Shown here: positions 35,426-49,400 of the stretch, in pieces
Layout of the letters: each line of letters starts with the position of its first letter
Numbering within the stretch: the stretch's first letter is position 1
Made by a program: the position numbers and the translations under genes
Notes under the pieces: generated by a model
Told to the model about the DNA's origin: nothing
Database searches by the model: none
Seen by the model: the letters and a program-made list of their open reading frames with translations, nothing else
DNA from: Flagellimonas sp. 389
Lineage (GTDB): Bacteria > Bacteroidota > Bacteroidia > Flavobacteriales > Flavobacteriaceae
Reading direction: 5' to 3'
Length of the DNA: 64,000 bases
NCBI RefSeq assembly: GCF_018449435.1
Contig: NZ_JAHCMU010000002.1
Location: 186,001-250,000 of the forward strand

Positions 35426-37495
35426 ATGTACAAAAACAAACCTCTACTACTGTTCATAATCCTAATCCTCTCTTTTTCTGGAGTACGCGCCCAGGAAGAG
35501 ACCCAATTTGTGGAATACGATGTCCCTTCCCAAAACCTACTCAAGTTCAACAGGTTTTTGATAAACCCGACATTCTCAACAGTTAGAGAGGACAAGTCCT
35601 ATATCAATCTATTTCATAGAAACCAGTCGGTCTCTTTTAATGATAATAATCAAGTCTACTTTTTGAGTTATAGTGGTAGAGTTGGTGATAGAAGTGGTGT
35701 AGGCTTGAGTCTATTCACGAATCGTGAAGGATTGTTCAACAATTTTGGTGTACATACCAACTATGCTTATGGGATTAAATTGAGTGAAAAAAGTAACTTT
35801 ACATTCGGGGCAAATTTTTCCTATTATCAAAGTGCCTTTAATCAGGATAGGGCAAATGCACTGGATGATGACCCACTTTTAAATAGTTTGGAAAGTAGCT
35901 CTTTGATCACCTTTCAACCTGGTTTCAATATTTCTTACGGAAAATTTGATTTTGGTGCTTTTGCCGAAAATCTTTTTGACTACAACCTTAAGAACAGTGA
36001 ATCGATTACCGATTTCAATGAAAAAACATATTCTGGCCACCTACAATATACCCATCAGTTTGAAAATGCTTCTGGAATATTGGAACAGGCAAGATTGATG
36101 CCTTTGGCTAGGGTTCGTCAAGTTGGGCAGGAAGACCTTGTTTTAGGCGGAAGTCTTCTTTTGGATCTTCCCAAACTTGGATGGATTCAAGCTGGATATG
36201 ATGATTTTTATGGGGCGGCAGCAGGACTTGGTTTTAATTTGAACAGAAACCTTTCTTTAGGTTACACCATTGAAAAAGGTTTGACCAACAACTTTGAAAA
36301 TTTTGGGGTCAGCCATGAAATTTCTTTAGCTTATTCCTTCACACCAAACTTAACAGAAGATCGAGTGATGCTCGAAAAAGAAGATGAAAGTTTGGTCGAG
36401 AATGAAACTACACCCGAAGAAGAGCTTACCATTTCAGAAAAAGACCTTAAAATAGCATATCTAGAAGAAAAATTGGCGGAAAACGATGTCATCTTAGACG
36501 AACTACTTTTACGCCAAGACTCCATTGAAACTACTAGAACAAGTGACCTTGAAAGGCGATTTGAGACCGTAATGAAAATGGTGCGAAGAGAAACTCGAGG
36601 ACAAATGCCCGAGTTGGAAGAAAAAGCAAAGGAGGTCTATTTTGCCAACATGGATAGCGTGGATATCAAATCCAGTAAACAAACCGAGCCTGCCTTAGCA
36701 GAAAACGGACTATCTAACACAACGGCAGCAAAAAAAGTAATTCGTCTTAATGAAAGCAGACCCACCAATCTAGCTGAAAACACTACTGCAAAAAGAGATA
36801 GAACCAATCGGTATAATACTAAAAAAGTTGGTCGATTTAAAAGGTTTTCGATTCCCAACGTAGAAAGTGGCCATTACCTCATAGCAAATGTTTTTAAAGA
36901 CGAAAACAACGTGGATTCCTTTCTCGAAGAATTACAGGCACAAGGTATTGATGCTGGCTATTTTGAAAACCCAAAAAACAGTCTTAACTACGTATATCTT
37001 AAAGGTTACAGAAGTAAGCAAGATGCTGTAGATGCATATCACTCGCAACTTAATGGCGCTTATCAAGGAGACGCATGGGTCATGAACGTAAACGGAGTTG
37101 ACTCCAGTTCTAACAATAGATTCAGTTCGATTGCTACAAACAACGGTTCAAACCAAAAGAATAATAACACCCTACACAATAACATAACCAAAACCAAGCG
37201 CAAAGGTTCTCAAGTATCATACACCAATTATGATATTGATGGCTTAGGCTCCGGTTTTTATCTCATTGCCAATGTTTTTGAAAAAGCCTCAAATGCAAAC
37301 CGCTTTGTGAAAAAGCTGAAAGCCCAAGGATTAAACGCAGGTTACTTCGTTAATCCAGAAAACAACTATAGGTACGTGTACATTAAAAGACATGATACAT
37401 GGACCAACGCGCTGACCTCTTATTACACCAAACTTAATGCTTCGTATGATGACAAAATGTGGATCATGCGAGTAAAACCAAACCTCAATAGTTAG
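35426..37495 (+). CDS. sprD: SprD-like: PorP/SprF-type barrel with coiled coil and two SPOR-like repeats
   Basis: 689 residues. After a signal peptide (MYKNKPLLLFIILILSFSGVRAQ) comes a PorP/SprF-like outer membrane domain (about 25-310; FLINPTFSTV, GRVGDRSGVGLSLFTN, FTFGANFSYY), then a coiled coil (about 315-420), a linker rich in N, T, K and R, and two related modules at about 475-556 and 600-685. Both modules share the plan YLIANVF, LQAQGIDAGYF or LKAQGLNAGYF, NPKN or NPEN, and YVYLKGY or YVYIKRH, resembling SPOR domains that bind denuded peptidoglycan. It precedes sprB without a gap. Identity with SprD is inferred from operon order. Confidence 0.8.
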   Translation: MYKNKPLLLFIILILSFSGVRAQEETQFVEYDVPSQNLLKFNRFLINPTFSTVREDKSYINLFHRNQSVSFNDNNQVYFLSYSGRVGDRSGVGLSLFTNREGLFNNFGVHTNYAYGIKLSEKSNFTFGANFSYYQSAFNQDRANALDDDPLLNSLESSSLITFQPGFNISYGKFDFGAFAENLFDYNLKNSESITDFNEKTYSGHLQYTHQFENASGILEQARLMPLARVRQVGQEDLVLGGSLLLDLPKLGWIQAGYDDFYGAAAGLGFNLNRNLSLGYTIEKGLTNNFENFGVSHEISLAYSFTPNLTEDRVMLEKEDESLVENETTPEEELTISEKDLKIAYLEEKLAENDVILDELLLRQDSIETTRTSDLERRFETVMKMVRRETRGQMPELEEKAKEVYFANMDSVDIKSSKQTEPALAENGLSNTTAAKKVIRLNESRPTNLAENTTAKRDRTNRYNTKKVGRFKRFSIPNVESGHYLIANVFKDENNVDSFLEELQAQGIDAGYFENPKNSLNYVYLKGYRSKQDAVDAYHSQLNGAYQGDAWVMNVNGVDSSSNNRFSSIATNNGSNQKNNNTLHNNITKTKRKGSQVSYTNYDIDGLGSGFYLIANVFEKASNANRFVKKLKAQGLNAGYFVNPENNYRYVYIKRHDTWTNALTSYYTKLNASYDDKMWIMRVKPNLNS

Positions 37496-40400
37496 ATGAC
37501 CAATCGATTTATTAGAACAGTTCTATGCCTAATAGGCATATGGTTTATAGGCTCTAGAGTTAATGCTCAAGTAGAAGTTCCGTTTACCCCAAGACTGACA
37601 GATTCTTATATAAATATTAAGGGAGATTACACCTTTTTGTCCAATAGTATCATTAATAGGGTTGATGGGAGCAACACTGCAAACGACCCCTATAATGGTG
37701 GTTCAAACAACAATGGGTTCCATAGGGATTATATTGATGTGGACTCTGATCCTTCCACCTTTAGTTCGAGCAGTTCCACGCTTACGGTCCCTTTTTGTTC
37801 AAGGATATATTGGGCAGGATTATACTGGTCCGCCAACTACCAACAAGAAGTTGTTAGTAATACTCAGATTCCTACTCTTCCACAGAATGATACCAGAAGG
37901 TTGGACTTTACACGAATAAAATTTAGAGTGCCCGGTGGTAGCTACATTGACCTTGTTGCCGATAACGACCCCGATCCGGTTGGAGAAGAAGATGCCATTA
38001 TACATGATGATGTTTCGTTTAAAGATTCCCCCTATACCTGTTTTAAAAATGTAACCAATGAGTTACAGGCACTTGCGGACCCATCTGGAGAATATTTTGT
38101 GGGCAATGTAAGAGCAACCCGTGGTAGAAGTGTTGGTGGGGCAGGTGGTTGGACTCTAGTCGTTATTTACGAAAACCCAACATTGACCGGAAAGTACATC
38201 TCTGTTTTTGATGGCTATGCCGGTGTAAGTGGAAGTTCAAGTGCCGATATCAATGTATCTGGTTTCAATTCTATTCCTTCAGGGCCCGTAAGGGCAAGAT
38301 TAGGAGCTAGTGTTGTGGAAGGGGACAGGGGTATTACAGGTGATCAATTTAGAATACAGACTCCTTTAAACCCTGGCTTTACGAATCTTTCAAACGGAGC
38401 AAATCCAGCAAACAATTTTTTCAACTCCAATATTACTATTGATGGTGTCAACGTAACGTCCCGAAACATTACGGCGACGAATACTCTTGGATACGATTCT
38501 GATATTTTTGAGATAAGTAACCCCGCGAACAGTGTTATCGCCAATGAAGAAACCGATGCCACTTTAAGGCTTCGGACACAGGGCGATGGCTTTGGAGCCT
38601 TTTTGGTGACTTTTGGTATAGAAATCATAGAGCCAAATATTGTACTTGAGAAAAAAGTAGAAGATATTGGAGGAAATGACATTACCGGTCAAGGCGTAAA
38701 CCTTGGGCAAAGTTTAGATTATGTGCTCTCCTTTATCAATACAGGAAACGACGATGCCACCAATTACACGATTAGGGATATTCTTCCTGCAAACGTTACA
38801 TTGGATAACACCACCATAACAGTACCCACAGGTGTCACTTATACGTATAATGCCGCCACACAAGAAATCATTTTCAATGTTCCAGATAATCTGGTAGAGG
38901 AAGGTGATCCTATTTCTGAAATACGAATGCGAGTACAAGTCGCCGAAAACTGTTTTGACTTTGTGGATGCTTGTACCGATATTATAGAAAACGTTGCATT
39001 TTCTACATACGAAGGAGTTATAAACGATAACCAAATTAGTGATGACCCCAGTGTATCCGACTTCGATGATTGCGGATTTACAACGCCTGGTGCCACTAAC
39101 TTTCTTCTGGACGATCTAACGGCATGTAATTTTACAAGAACGGTACTGCTTTGTGGTGCCAATGTGGTGCTCGATGCCGGTGATGGTTTTGACAATTATA
39201 TCTGGTACCGTGATGAAAATGGAAATAACCAGATTGATGCTGGCGACACTGTTTTAAACGATGGTAACCCAGATTCCGATTTAAGTACGTTAATCGTTGA
39301 TGAAGCAGCCACTTTCATCGTAGATAAGCAAGTAGCCGATCCATGTAAGGATTTTAGGGAAATCATTGTTGTTGAGCGTTTTGGTGCAACACAATCAAAC
39401 CCAATTTCAGCATTGATCAACGATACTTCGAATACAGTTGATGGTGAAGTTGTAATCTGTCCCAATGATGGTAGCGAACTTCCAGAAATCTTTTTATGTG
39501 GATTAAATGATACCGAGCTCGTACAGATAAACATACCAGATGCAGACAGCATCGTTTGGGAAAGGCTTGACGAAGCAAGCTGTGGCGTTTCTACCCCAGA
39601 TTGTGCCAATACCAATAATTCATGTACTTGGAATTCTGCTGGTTCGGGAAGTGATTTTCTAGCTTCCGATGCTGGTGAATATCGATTGGTCATCAATTAT
39701 CAAAATGGATGTTTTAGCCGTTTTTACTTCAACATTTTCAAAAACCCACTAGACCCTCAATACACCACAAGTGACATTATTTGTAATACTGATGGAAACA
39801 TTACAGTAACCAATATGCCCATAAACTATGAGTATCGATTGATAGATCAAGATACGGGCAGTGAAGTGGTTGCATACAATTCCAACCCTAGCTTTAATAT
39901 TACGACCAATGGTGCCTATACTGTTGAAATGAGACAACAAGGCGTAACGGATGGTTGTGTCTTTGTTTTGGATAACATTGGTATACTGGATAGGGACTTC
40001 CAAGTTGATGTCGACACCAAGGATACGGACTGTAACGGTCTGGGCGAAATAGCCATTTCCATTCTTAATGTTGAAGCCCAATACTACTATGAAGTTGCTC
40101 AAGGAGGGACCACCATTGACACCTTTGGCCCTTCAAACGACAACAACTATACTTTCGAAAACCTTAATGATGGTGTTTACGACATCTCTGTCTCTACGGA
40201 TGATGGCTGTACCTATACGGAACAAGTGACCATAAACGATGTTACCGATTTAGCGGTGACTGCATTGACCACTAAAAATATTGACTGTACCGAAGGAGTA
40301 ATTACCGTTACGGGTACAGGCGGTTTCCCAAACCCTGAGTACGCTTACGCCATTTGGAGCTACAATGGTGTTGATTTATATACTACTGTAGGTGACATTC

Positions 40401-43400
40401 CTGGAAGTGCGTATCAAGTTGAGAACGATTTTTTGTTTGTTAACGGTGAAGAAGGCGATTATGAGTTTATAGTGGTCGATGGTAACAACTGTTCCTTTAT
40501 TTCGAACAGCGTGTCCATTGCAGTTGCACCTTCTGCAGTTTATACAACTGCTACAACGGATGAAACATGTTTTGGAGCTGCTGACGGAACTTTTGAAGTG
40601 AATGTTTCCAATTCAAACGGATATGCTTTATCCTACACGTTAACGTATCCGGACACATCTACCTCATCAAACACCTCTGGACTATTTACAGGGTTGCCTC
40701 AAGGCAATTATTCCCTGACCATAACACAGACCCAAGGAGCGGTTTCATGTGATTTTATCGAAACCTTTACTATTGGAGGGCAGGCATCAGCAGTAACAGC
40801 CGATGCAGACCCAGTGGTAGTACAAGATTATACGTGTTTACAAAATGGTAGTATTGAAGTTCAGAACGTATCGGGGGGCGTTGCACCTTATGAGTATAGT
40901 ATTGATGGAGTAACCTTTGTCAATGGAGTAGGAGCGGAACGCTTTTCCAACCTAGCGGACGGAACATATACTATTACCGTTAGGGATGCCAATAATTGTA
41001 CGTTCACAACAAATCAGGTCGTTTTTGAAACTGACCCACCAACCAATTTAGACTTTACCGCATCAACGCCTACTTGTCCTGCATTAACTGCTGATGTAAC
41101 AGTAACGGTAACCGATGGTATTGCACCTTTCGTTTTTGAAATTACAGCACCTTCTGCTGTACCAGCAACAACAATCACAGGAAACGCTGCAGATTTTGAT
41201 GGTCTTGCCCCGGGAACGTATACTTTCAGGGTAACTGATAGTAAGGACTGCTCTTATGAAGAAACCTTTACGGTAGACCCTATCTCCGAAATTAATGTTA
41301 CCGGACAATTAATAAGCAACATCACTTGTTTTACGGACACCGATGGAGAAATAACATTTACCGTTTCGGATTTTAATACCGACTACAATTATACGGTAAC
41401 AGGACCTTCAAACTTTTCAGCCAATAACCAAACCAATACTTCTATTCCTTTAACCGGACTAGATGATGGAACTTACGATATTACAGTAACGGACAATGTT
41501 ACAAACTGTACCGCTACAGCAAGTGTTATTGTAAATGCTCCCGCCGCCGCGTTGACTATAGCTGCTTCGGAAACACAACCGACCTGTACAACAGATGGTG
41601 GTGTAACATTGACCTCTACTGGAGGATGGGGCGGTAATACATTTACACTTGCCAATCCAGATGCAACTGCTTTTGGAACAAACAGTACAGGTGCTTTCAC
41701 TGGACTTTCACAGACAGGAACTTACACAGCATCTGTAACCGATGCAAATGGATGTGTAGTTACAACAACATTCAACTTGAATGCCGCTGTCGCTCCTGTT
41801 TTGGCCATTGTTCCCAACGATACTTGTTTCGATGATGCCGTTGGTTTGACATTAACGGCAAATGTTACTTCAGGCGGAGATGGAAACTATGAATACAGCT
41901 TAAATGGAAGTGCCTTTGGAACCAACAATGTATTCTCTGGACTGACCTCAGGAACATATACCATTAATGTAAGGGATGGTAACAATTGTACAGATTCCGA
42001 ATCCATAACCATAAATCCTGAGCTCAATGTAATAGCTTCCGCACCTAATATTACTGCTTGTGGAACGGCAACCAATGTTGATATCTCTGCTGTTGGTGGT
42101 GATGGGAATTATGTATATGCAATTGTTGCTGATGGTGCTACTGCAACCGGTTTTTCAACAACCAACCCAATTAATGTTACTGGAACAGGTGATTATGATG
42201 TTTATGTAAGGGACAATGGAGGTGCTTCCGGGTTCTGTGAAGCTTCATTCGACTTAACCATTGTGCAAGATGCGCCTTTGGCATTGGCCATTTCTGATAC
42301 GGGAATCCAATGTAGTGGAGAATCGCAGGCTACAATTACTATTACAGCATCTGGTGGAGAAGCTCCTTTTCAATATAGCATTAACAACGGAGGAACATTT
42401 CAAGCATCGAACACCTTCGTAAACCAACCTGCTGGAAGCTACAATATACGTGTGAGGGATGCCAATAACTGTACCATAAATCAAATTTATAATATATCCG
42501 AGCCGCTCACGCTTTCAGCTTCTGCAGCCGTTACACAGTTAGCGGAATGTAACCCAGGCGTTGGTGCCGAAGTTAGAATTACCAATGAAATTGGCGGAAC
42601 CGCTCCCTATGAATATAGTTTTGATGGCGGAACCAATTATGGTTCCAGTTCCATAGGCTTTCTTTTACCAGGAACACATACCCTGTACCTAAGGGATGCC
42701 AACAATTGTACCTTCGAAATGACAGTTACCATAGAGCCGGAACCTACCCCTCCTGGAGTTACGGCAACAATAGACTATGCATGTGATGGCGAGGGCATTA
42801 TTACCGTTACACCTGATAATGCAGGTTATAGCTACACTTATGAAATTGATGCAACACCAAATACACCAAATACTTCAAATGTATTTGACAATGTTGCGGT
42901 AGGGTCTCATACGATTACCGTTAATTATATCAATAATACACCACCTTCTCCAAGTGTAATCTTACTGGAGAACTTTGGTACTGGACCTAATACACCTATA
43001 AGTGAAATCGATGGGGACTATTATTGCTACGAACCACAAGATGGAAGCGCAACGGCATGTGCTGCTATAAATGGACGAACTACAAACAGTGCCAACAGTC
43101 GTATCAATGATTTGGAATATTCCGTAACCCAAGTGGTGACGTTACCTTTTAATTCTTGGTTAAGCCCTAATGATGCCTCATTGACGCCTTCTGGCCGATT
43201 TTTGGCAATTAATGTTGGTAATCCAGGTGTAAATACTGTAGTTTACGCAAAACGAGGTGTAGAAGTTGTACCCAACCTTGATATAGAAGTTTCTTTGGCC
43301 GTATTCAATTTCCTAAGACAAGGTAGATCTGGTCTCGACCCAGATATTCTAATTGAATTGGTAGATGGCTCAAACAATGTTATAGCTAGTGCTACTACCG

Positions 43401-46400
43401 GATTAGTCCCAAAAAATAACGGTGCCAACGATTGGTTCCGCCCTCCACCAATTTCATTAAACCCAGGTGCCAACAACAATATCGATATCGTAATTAGAAC
43501 TGTTGCCTCTGGAAATAATGGAAATGATATCGCAATAGATGATATACAAGCCGTACAAATACCCGAGGTCTGTGAAGGTAGTGAAACACTTAATGTAGTA
43601 ATTGAAGCAGGCAATGCGTTCGGTTCAAATATCACAGCATTTTCAGATATTTCTTGTAATACAGGAACAGATGGAAGTATCACTTTTGAAGTAGAAAATT
43701 TTGATACAACCAACGGTTTTGAATATAGGATTGGTTCTACCGGTTCCTTTACCACCTCAACAACAAGCCCCGTAGTTCTTAACGGACTAGCTGCCGGGTC
43801 TTATGTTATTGAAGTAAGGGATGTCTTGGACAATTCCTGTTCTATAACTTTAAACCAAACGTTATCAGAACCTAATGCCCTTGTCACAACGGCTTCGGTC
43901 ACTGAAGTTGCGACTTGTTCCAACGGCGGTGCAACGATTACTGCGTCAGTAACGGGAGGTACCCCTGCATATGAATATCAGCTAGAAGATAATGTAGGTG
44001 GTATTATTACGGCATATCAGGCCTCAACCGTTTTTTCTGGTCTAGGAGCAGGCGATTACATTGTAAGGGCTAGGGACACAAACTCTTGTGAAGACCCTAT
44101 CGATACTGCTATTACCGTAGCGCCTTTCGCATCTATTGCGTTTACCTCCACAGCCTGCTATGGAGGAAACAATGATGGAACCATACAAGTTGATATTACC
44201 TCTGGTAATAGTGATTACGAATTTAGTCTTAACGGTGGCCCTTGGGTAACTCCAAGTCCAACTACGGCTACAACATACACCTTTACTGGACTTGCTAACG
44301 GAAACTATACCGTTAATGTTAGAGATGGTTTTGGCTGTGAAGGAACATTGCAGAATGTAACTATTTACAGTGCTCCAACAATAGATGTTGTAGATATTAG
44401 TACATGTGCCGATGGTAGCATAACCGTAACCGCTCCAGCAGCTTTAACGAACTTGGAATATGCCTTTGTTCCCACGACTACCAGCCCTTCCGGATTGTTT
44501 TCAGGCAGTAATACGTTTGCGGTAACTACAGGAAACGATGGTGATTATGATGTATATGTAAGAGATGCTTCTGTAACAAATGCCTATTGTGATTTTATGG
44601 AGACCGTAACGGTTGGCCCTGCTACTCCTTTGACAGTGACTAATACCCCAACTGACCCACAATGTCATGATGGAGTAGGGTCAATTCAAGTTGATATCAC
44701 ATCGGGTATTGCTCCATACACAATTGAAATCATCGATTTGGATAATGGCGGAGCATCCAATCAAACCAATACCAACCAACTAACAACGATCAGGACTTAT
44801 TTTAACCTAATGCCTGGTAACTATACAATTAACGTAACTGATGCAACAGGATGTGTTGTATCTGAAACTCCAGTTACCCTGAACAACCCAGATGAGCTTA
44901 CAGCAGATATTCTGCCTATTCTTCCTCCTGATTGTGACCCAGATATAAATCTTACTGGATTTGAATTCGATAATTACCCATTAACGCTCTCTGGCACGTT
45001 AGAGTTTAGTGCCAATGGAGGTATAGACTGGCAAACCAGTGATACTTTTACTGGAATGGACCCTGTAAATGGAACCATATATGCTTCAGGCACAGTAATA
45101 AACCCTTCTATTCGGACTAGAGATGCTTCTAACAATACTTTGTGTCAGATAGACTTACCCGAATACATTATACCCTATCCTCTTGATGACTTGAATATCA
45201 CGATTTCAGCCATTATTGTGGATTGTAATGACCTTCAAGTAACAGTACAGGGAACCCAAGGTTCTCCAGGTTATGAATATACGTATTCTGATGACCCAGC
45301 CAATTTTGATGAAGGACTGGCAACTTGGACTGCGCCAACCGCTGGAAATCATGTCTTTACGGGATTAGTTCCAGGAAGAACCTATGTTTTCTATGTAAGG
45401 GATTCAAGTCCTTGTGTGCGACAAAGTACGGTTAATGTAAATGCCGTAGCCCCTCCTCCAGTGGAAATAACCGCAGATGTAACCCCTAGCTGTTTTGGCT
45501 CTAACAATGGTCAAATCACCTATACGGTAACAGAAACAAATCCCGGAGAGCTGGGAGGTACGTTCACTTGGAATTTATACGAACTTTCAAATCCAGCGGT
45601 TTCCATTAATTCCGGAACCGAAGCTGGGTTTACTTCTGGTGATTCGTTCACCGTTCCAGTGGCTCCAGTTCTAGGACTTGCCGCAGGAACATATTTTGTG
45701 GAGATTCAAGGTGCTGCCCCCAATAATTGTATGATTGGTAGCGAAAATGCCATTCTACTGGAACTGGACCAACTTACGGGAACACCTGCAGTGCTTCAAG
45801 ATATAAGTTGTGATAATCCCGGATTAATCCAAATTCAAAATCCAAATGGCGGTGGCGGAATATATACCTATACTTTGTATCATGATATTAACAATACACC
45901 TGCCAACATAGCTGATGATGTAACAATTACAACAACAACGGATAATCCGATTGAAGTTCCAGCAAATTCTGCCGCAGGAAGTTATAGAGTGTCGGTTGAA
46001 GACCAATACAGTTGTTCAAACGAACTGGGATTTGTTTCCTTAACATTGACACCAAATCCGACAATCGGAGTCATAACAGTTGATAATTGTAGTGACCCTG
46101 CAACGGTTACAATTCCTGCATCAACTACTGCAGCCCAGTTATTCTACTCTTTGGATGGCGGTACGACCTATGTGGATAATGGAGGAATTTTTAACAATGT
46201 TACTCCCGGAAGCTACAGTGTTTCTGTTCGAGATAGCAATGGATGTACTGCTTCTGCAGGGCCTGTTGTGGTTCACCCTGTACTTCAAGCAAGTGCAACA
46301 TTAACTAAGCTATTGGATTGTTCTGGTACTCCAGATGCTCAAATTACGATAGAGGTTTCAGATGGTTCAGGATTATATCACTATGAGATTTCTGATGGTT

Positions 46401-49400
46401 CAGGAATCGTAACGGCCAAGCAAGTATTGCCGAGCAATCCATTTATCTTTAATACTTCGACTGTAGAAAACTACACTATTACCGTATATGATGAAAATAC
46501 ATCGAGCCCAGCATGTACAAGAGTGTTTAATATAGCAGTAGACCCTGCTATTACTCCTACCTTCAGTGTAACGTCGCATACCGATGCGAGCTGTAATGGT
46601 GTTTCTGATGGAACCATCTCCGTAAGTGCTACGGACAACGGAATTGGCCCATACACTTTTGAAATTACTGCAGCAACCGGAATCACTCCGGCTCCTAGTT
46701 TGCCTATTGCGCCAACCACGTCAAGTAATGTCAATGCTACATTTACAGGTCTGGTAGGAAATGCTACCGGAGTAACTTACACTATAGAAGTAACAGCGGC
46801 GAATGGTTGTACAACTACCCAAACACAGGTAATCTCACAGCCAGATGCTATTGCCAATATCAATGCTACAATTGTTGAGTTTGGATGTACTTCTGGGAAC
46901 AATGGGGACAATGCTTCCATTACAATTGACGGAGCTTCCATTACAGGAGGTAGCGGAAATTACGTAATCTATGAATTTATCGAAGAAGATGACCCAAATA
47001 CCGGTGCTATTGAACCTCCAACAATCGTTCAATCTGGAAATAATCAAACTTTTATAGAAACTGATATAGCAGGTGGTGTTTACACTATAAATGTTTACGA
47101 CGAAAATGGCTGTGTTGGAACCATTTCAGAAACCATAAATCCTTTTGATGAATTGGTATCTGCAAGTGTGACCATCGATACTCCTGCAACCTGTGTTACG
47201 GGGGAAGAAATCACGATAACGGCCACTGGTTCTATAACTAACTCAACTGGAACGCCAGCTAATTACGAGTTTAGATTATTGCCTGGAGGAACGTTCCAAG
47301 CTTCTGGTAGTTTTACTGGTCTGCCTGTTGGAACCAACAACTTTGAGGTTCGGAATACAGTGACTGGATGTATCATTACAACGTCCCATGACGTTGCAGA
47401 CCCAGAAGTATTGGATTTAGATGTCGTGAGTACCACAAACATTACCTGTTTTGGTGATGCCAACGGTGAGGTGGAACTAAATCTTCAAGATGCCAGTAGC
47501 GTAACATATAGTAATGCTACTAGCTATACTTTATATTATGATGTAAACAACACACCAACAGATTTATTGGATGATGTAACCTCAACAGGAAGTGATGCTG
47601 ATGGAAGTTTTACCATAACCGGGCTTTTAGCTGGAACGTACTATGTTGAGGTTGTGGACACAAATCCACCAGGCTCTGCGTGTACGTATGGAGAATCGTT
47701 TACCATTGCCGGTCCTAATGTTGGTATCTCGGCAAGCACACAAGTTACCGAAGTTACCTGTAATTTAAATGATGGAAGTATCGAAGTAATCAATGCTGCA
47801 GGTGGATGGGGCGGATATTCCTACTATGTGGGAACAACGGCACCTTCTGCACCAGCAGACTATGTAGCTTCTCCATTATTCGAGAATCTTTCGGGCGGTG
47901 CAACCCCAGGAACAACATATCAGGTTTGGGTAAAAGATCAGTTTGATTGTGAACATCAGTTACCAAATGTAATCTTGGTTGACCCAACACCCATAACGGC
48001 AACGTTACAAATCAATGTGGAAAACTGTACCAACCTACAGGGTGAAATAGAAGTTGTTGGAACAAGTGGTGGTCAAAATAGCAACTTTACCTATCAGCTT
48101 ATCCGAAATGGAAGTACTGTTGGTTCCCCACAACCAAGTACTGTATTCTCTGGCTTAGGCGCAGGTTCTTATGAAGTATTGATTGCAGATCAATGGTCAT
48201 GTACCACAACAATTGGAACTGCAATTCTTTATGATGAAATGATTGCTACACCTACAGTTGTAAAACCGATTGATTGTACCGTAGATCCAGGAGGTCAAGT
48301 AACCATTACCGTTACCGGAGGTTCTTCTAATCTTGATTATGAAGTATTGTTCCCAGATGCAGTTACAACGGCAAATAATACTACTGGAGTGTTTACAGGT
48401 CTTACACAAATTGGAACATATACGTTTACTGTAACGGATACCGATACAGCTACACCTTGTACCGCAACAACAACACAGATTTTAGAGGATAAAGTAGATC
48501 CTATAATTTCGAATGTAGTAATGGGTCCTGTAAGCTGTAATAGTGGAACAGATGGAAGTTTAACCGTTGAGTTAGATCCTGCAACCGTGACAGACCCAAC
48601 GTATACGTACGAGCTTTATGAAATGTCGGACTTAGTGAATCCGTTTAGGTTTGCGCAAACGAGCGCTACGTTCGATAACCTTCCTGCAGGGGATTACCGT
48701 GTACGCGTAATTTCTTCAAAATCTTGTGATGATTTTTACGATGAAACCGTTACGGAACCAACACTGTTGAATGTTTCTGCTATAGCTACGCCTTTTGCTT
48801 GTAATGCAAGTAATACTGTAAACGTTTCCACTATAACAGTTACTGCTTCAGGAGGAACTGGACCTTACTTATATAGTATCGACAATGTAAATTTCCAAAC
48901 ATCGAATACATTCGATATTACGGACAACGGTTCGGTTCAAAATATTACGGTATACGTGACCGATGGGAACTCCTGTCCACAAACCGATGTAGTGGCACCA
49001 ATTCAACCCATAAATGTATTTACTGCCGCGGTGACACGCGATAACGCCATTAGCTGTAACAATGCTGAAGAAATATTGATTACAGTCACTGACAATGGAG
49101 ATCCTTCAAATACATATACCTATGAACTATTGCCTACGGGGAATCCATCTGGAACCCAAACGGGCACACCTTCAAATATCGAAGCGGAGTTCGATTTAAC
49201 AGCTCCCGGCAGCTACACGTTTAGAGTAACGGATACCAATACAGGTTGCTATTTTGATACAGCTCCTTACGAAATATTGCCTTTCGACTTGATTCAGGTT
49301 ACAGCTACGGCAACTGCACCGGCAGTTTGTTTTGGAGGTGCTGGTACTTTGGAAATAGATATTACCGGATATTCCGGTCCTTATGACTACGAAGTGTTCA

